Shown here: positions 61,721-64,000 of the stretch, piece by piece | Layout of the letters: each line of letters starts with the position of its first letter | How positions within the stretch are numbered: the stretch's first letter is position 1 | Source: Nocardiopsis gilva YIM 90087 | GTDB taxonomy: Bacteria > Actinomycetota > Actinomycetes > Streptosporangiales > Streptosporangiaceae | Assembly (NCBI RefSeq): GCF_002263495.1 | Contig: NZ_CP022753.1 | Location: forward strand, 186,001-250,000 | DNA: 64,000 bases | Reading direction: 5' to 3' | Notes under the pieces: generated by a model | Databases searched by the model: none | The model's input: only the letters and a program-made list of their open reading frames with translations | What the model was told of the DNA's origin: nothing | Program-made: the position numbers and the translations under genes

Positions 61721-63665
61721 CGCCGGGAAGACCAGCCTTACCGAAAGACTGCTGTTCGAGACCGGAGTTATCGAAACGGTAGGTAATGTCGACAGCGGCA
61801 CCACGCAGACCGACTCCATGGACATGGAGCGGAAGCGTGGTATCACCATTAGGTCGGCTGTTGTTTCGTTCCCTATCGACGACCTCGATGTCAACCTGAT
61901 CGACACTCCGGGCCATGCGGATTTCATATCCGAGGTCGAACGGGCGCTCCGGGTACTGGACGGCGTGATCCTGGTGGTCTCGGCCGTGGAAGGTGTGCAG
62001 ACCCAGACTCGGGTGCTGATGCGCACCCTCCAGCGGCTGGGCGTCCCCACCCTGATCTTCGTCAACAAAGTCGACAGGATGGGCGCCAGCAGCGATGTTG
62101 TCTCTGCCATCAGGCAGCGACTGACCTCACACGCCGTCGTGATGAGTGAAGTCCAATGGATCGGCACAGCTTCGGCTCAGGTGACCCCGCGGTCTTTCAG
62201 CAGCGAAGATTTCCAGGCCGAATTGGCTGATGCCTTAGCGGAGGCGGACGACGCCTTTCTCGCCGCATACTTGGAAGGCCCACACCATCTCACCGCAGAG
62301 CGGTATCGCGCTGAACTGACCGCCCACGTGTGCAGCGGACGGGTCTGCCCTATCTTCTTCGGATCGGCAGTGACCGGCGAGGGGGTGGCTGACGTGATCC
62401 AGGCCATCGGACAGCTCCTGCCGACCAACGATGGGAGCGCAGATGGCCAGCTTTTCGGGACTGTTTTCAAGATTGGGCGGGGAGCGGTCGGCGAGAAGGT
62501 CTCCTACGTGAGGCTGTGGTCGGGGTCGATGGGCCTCCGTGACCGGGTCACGTTCTACCGGCCTGGCCCCGGCGGTCAGGCCACAGAACACAGTGGAAAG
62601 ATCACCGCGATGCACGTGTTCGGCCGTGGCGATCAGAAGGTGGAGACCCGATTGAGCGCCGGCGGTATCGCCAAGGTGTGGGGCCTGAAGGACGTGCTGA
62701 TCGACGACCACATCGGCGCGAGCGCGAAGGGGTCTGATCAGCCCCACTTCGCGAGGCCGAGCCTGGAGAGCGAGGTACGCGCCAAACACCGCGATGACCA
62801 GCCCCATCTATATGAGGCACTGCAGCAGCTGGCTGAGCAGGACCCGTTCATCAACGTCCGCCGGGTCGATGGCCAGCAGGCCATCACCGTCTCGCTCTAC
62901 GGCGAGGTGCAGAAGGAGGTCATCAAAGCGACCCTGGCCGAGCAGTTCGGGGTCAGCGTCGAATTCGGTGACACCCAGACCGTCTACATCGAGAAGGTCA
63001 CCGGGGTCGGCGCCTCCGCCGAGGTCATTGACAAGCGGGGCCACAACGACTTCTACGCCACCGTCGGCTTCCAGGTCGAACCGGGCCCTCCGGGCTCAGG
63101 GGTGGTCTACCGCCTTGGCGTGGAACCCGGCTCGCTGCCCAGCGCCTTCCACACCGCCATCAGGGAGACCGTCCATCAGACGCTGCGCCAGGGCCGGTAC
63201 GGCTGGGAGGTGACCGACTGCGTGGTCACGCTCACCCAATCGGGGTTCGCCGGCCCGGTCAGCACGGCCTGGGACTTTCGGGCGCTGACGCCGCTAGTGC
63301 TGATGGATGCGGTGCACAAGGCCGGAACCCAGGCGTACGAGCCGGTCAATCACTTCGAGGTGGAGACGCCGGTCAACACGCTCAGCGCGGTGCTGATGCG
63401 GCTGGCCGAAACCGGCGCGATCCCCCAGGAGCCGGTCGTCGGCGGGGACGTCTGCTGGGTGGAGGGCACCATTCCGGCCAGCCGGGTACACGAAGTCGAA
63501 CGTCAGCTACCGGCGATCATGCAGAGTGAGGGCGTGTTTCTGTCCCAGTTCGAGGAGTACCGCCCCGTCACCGGGGTTGTTCCGACGCGGGCCAGGACCA
63601 ACGCGAATCCGCTGGACCGCAAGGAGTACATGGCCGCGCTCTCAATCCAGCGGTCGACCGGCTAG
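61683..63665 (+). CDS. Tet(M)/OtrA-type tetracycline ribosomal protection protein
   Basis: 660 residues, the length of OtrA and Tet(M). The GTPase domain has AHVDAGKTSLTERLL (G1), RGITI (G2), DTPGHADF (G3) and NKVDRMGA (G4); EF-G-like domains II to V follow. Such proteins bind the ribosome as EF-G mimics and expel tetracycline. The difference from housekeeping EF-G is seen in length and in the start MKTLNIGILAHVDAGKTSL. The stop TAG is formed by TA plus the first base of IS copy 2, so the last residues may differ from the original protein. Resistance is predicted, not shown. Confidence 0.87.
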   Translation: MKTLNIGILAHVDAGKTSLTERLLFETGVIETVGNVDSGTTQTDSMDMERKRGITIRSAVVSFPIDDLDVNLIDTPGHADFISEVERALRVLDGVILVVSAVEGVQTQTRVLMRTLQRLGVPTLIFVNKVDRMGASSDVVSAIRQRLTSHAVVMSEVQWIGTASAQVTPRSFSSEDFQAELADALAEADDAFLAAYLEGPHHLTAERYRAELTAHVCSGRVCPIFFGSAVTGEGVADVIQAIGQLLPTNDGSADGQLFGTVFKIGRGAVGEKVSYVRLWSGSMGLRDRVTFYRPGPGGQATEHSGKITAMHVFGRGDQKVETRLSAGGIAKVWGLKDVLIDDHIGASAKGSDQPHFARPSLESEVRAKHRDDQPHLYEALQQLAEQDPFINVRRVDGQQAITVSLYGEVQKEVIKATLAEQFGVSVEFGDTQTVYIEKVTGVGASAEVIDKRGHNDFYATVGFQVEPGPPGSGVVYRLGVEPGSLPSAFHTAIRETVHQTLRQGRYGWEVTDCVVTLTQSGFAGPVSTAWDFRALTPLVLMDAVHKAGTQAYEPVNHFEVETPVNTLSAVLMRLAETGAIPQEPVVGGDVCWVEGTIPASRVHEVERQLPAIMQSEGVFLSQFEEYRPVTGVVPTRARTNANPLDRKEYMAALSIQRSTG

Positions 63666-64000
63666 GCAGTGTTTTTCGAACGGGTGAGGTCGCGTAGCCA
63701 GATCCGTATCGAGGCGAGCTGGACGGTCCCGTCGTAGATCGCGGCGCGCTTGTCGTACCTGGTGGCCACGGCCCGGTTCTGCTTGAGCAGGTTGATCGCC
63801 CGTTCTACAGTGTTGCGGCCGCGGTAGGCACCCCGGTCGAAAGCCGGGGCCGACCGCCCGCCGATCCCTGCGCCTGCGATTGGCCCGCTGGTCGGCGGGC
63901 TGGGCAATGGTCGCCTTGATACCGCGCCTGCTCAGGTGGGAGCGGATCGCCGCTGAGGAGTAGGCCTTGTCCGCGAGCAGCCGGTCGGGCCTGGTCCGGG
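63662..64000 (-). pseudogene. IS5-type transposase of copy 2, C-terminal part (runs off the window)
   Basis: The minus-strand frame ends in a TAG at 63662-63664 and encodes DRGAYRGRNTVERAINLLKQ and DGTVQLASIRIWLRDL, identical to copy 1. Near 63870 the G-run is one base shorter than in copy 1, so the part upstream falls into another frame. Confidence 0.75.
63665..64000 (-). mobile_element. IS5-type insertion sequence, copy 2 (partial, inverted)
   Basis: It begins GGCAGTGTTTTTCGAA after a TA and matches the last 337 bp of copy 1 in reverse orientation, apart from one indel. The other end lies beyond the window. With copy 1 it brackets the ribosomal protection gene. Confidence 0.88.

Noticed and set aside
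1-64000. CRISPR arrays
   Set aside because: No regularly spaced direct repeats of 24-40 bp with unique spacers were seen on either strand.
1-64000. Biosynthetic gene cluster for a secondary metabolite
   Set aside because: No PKS, NRPS, terpene synthase or RiPP core enzyme is present; the epimerase, oxidoreductase and methyltransferase are isolated genes.

Overview
The window is high-GC DNA from a filamentous actinobacterium, most likely Nocardiopsaceae or a close relative. The evidence is the strong GC bias in third codon positions, a SigE-family sigma factor, a DUF5753/DUF397 pair, an HTH-MurA fusion, a streptogrisin-type protease, a DevS/DevR pair, ACR3-type arsenic resistance, and tRNAs without encoded CCA. 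The genus cannot be fixed from the sequence alone.

Layout. 1-5.6 kb: end of a winged-helix-like gene, a HisC-type aminotransferase, a lipoprotein, a MauE-like membrane protein coupled to a cysteine-rich protein, a SigE-family sigma factor and tRNA-Ser(GCU). 5.6-9 kb: accessory DNA beside that tRNA, with two gene stumps meeting at one point, a SLOG-like protein, three stop/start-coupled small genes of unknown function, and a DUF5753/DUF397 pair. 9-16.7 kb: a probable cyclic-nucleotide conflict locus. One operon encodes a class III nucleotidyl cyclase, a STAND-like NTPase, an SPFH-like protein and a DUF4407 membrane protein; next to it lie a divergent Pycsar-effector-like membrane protein and a Crp-type regulator. 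16.9-21.6 kb: an HTH gene divergent from a tightly overlapping operon of UvrD-like helicase, DarT-like DNA ADP-ribosyltransferase, and an ADP-ribosylglycohydrolase fused to a VOC domain. This looks like a DarT toxin whose antidote is a DraG-fold hydrolase rather than the usual macrodomain DarG.

21.6-37.5 kb: Spo0M, an FAD oxidoreductase, an epimerase, a YdcF-like protein, a VapBC pair, an FMN reductase, an HTH-MurA enzyme with a palindrome at its promoter, a cyclophilin lipoprotein, a class A PBP whose transpeptidase motifs are all substituted, an arsenic operon and an S1 protease. 38-47.4 kb: an ArsR/DUF5937 regulator, a frameshifted LCP gene, two secreted low-complexity proteins, and a hypoxia/NO-type DevS/DevR module with a flavin-binding and a VOC protein.

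47.5-59.3 kb: a catabolic regulon. Amidase, D-2-hydroxyacid dehydrogenase, DUF3830 protein, two maleate isomerase/Asp-Glu racemase-like enzymes, a GntR/FCD regulator, a succinate-semialdehyde-type dehydrogenase and a class III aminotransferase are tied together by three near-identical ATTGTCNACAAT palindromes in the two divergent promoters. A TetR/MFS export pair with two identical 16-bp operators and an IS30-like remnant sit inside it.

59.5-64 kb: tRNA-Arg(ACG), a methyltransferase gene split by an IS5-type element with a TA target duplication (the halves rejoin in frame), a Tet(M)/OtrA-type ribosomal protection gene with a leader ORF, and a second inverted copy of the same IS that supplies the last base of the resistance gene's stop codon and runs off the window.
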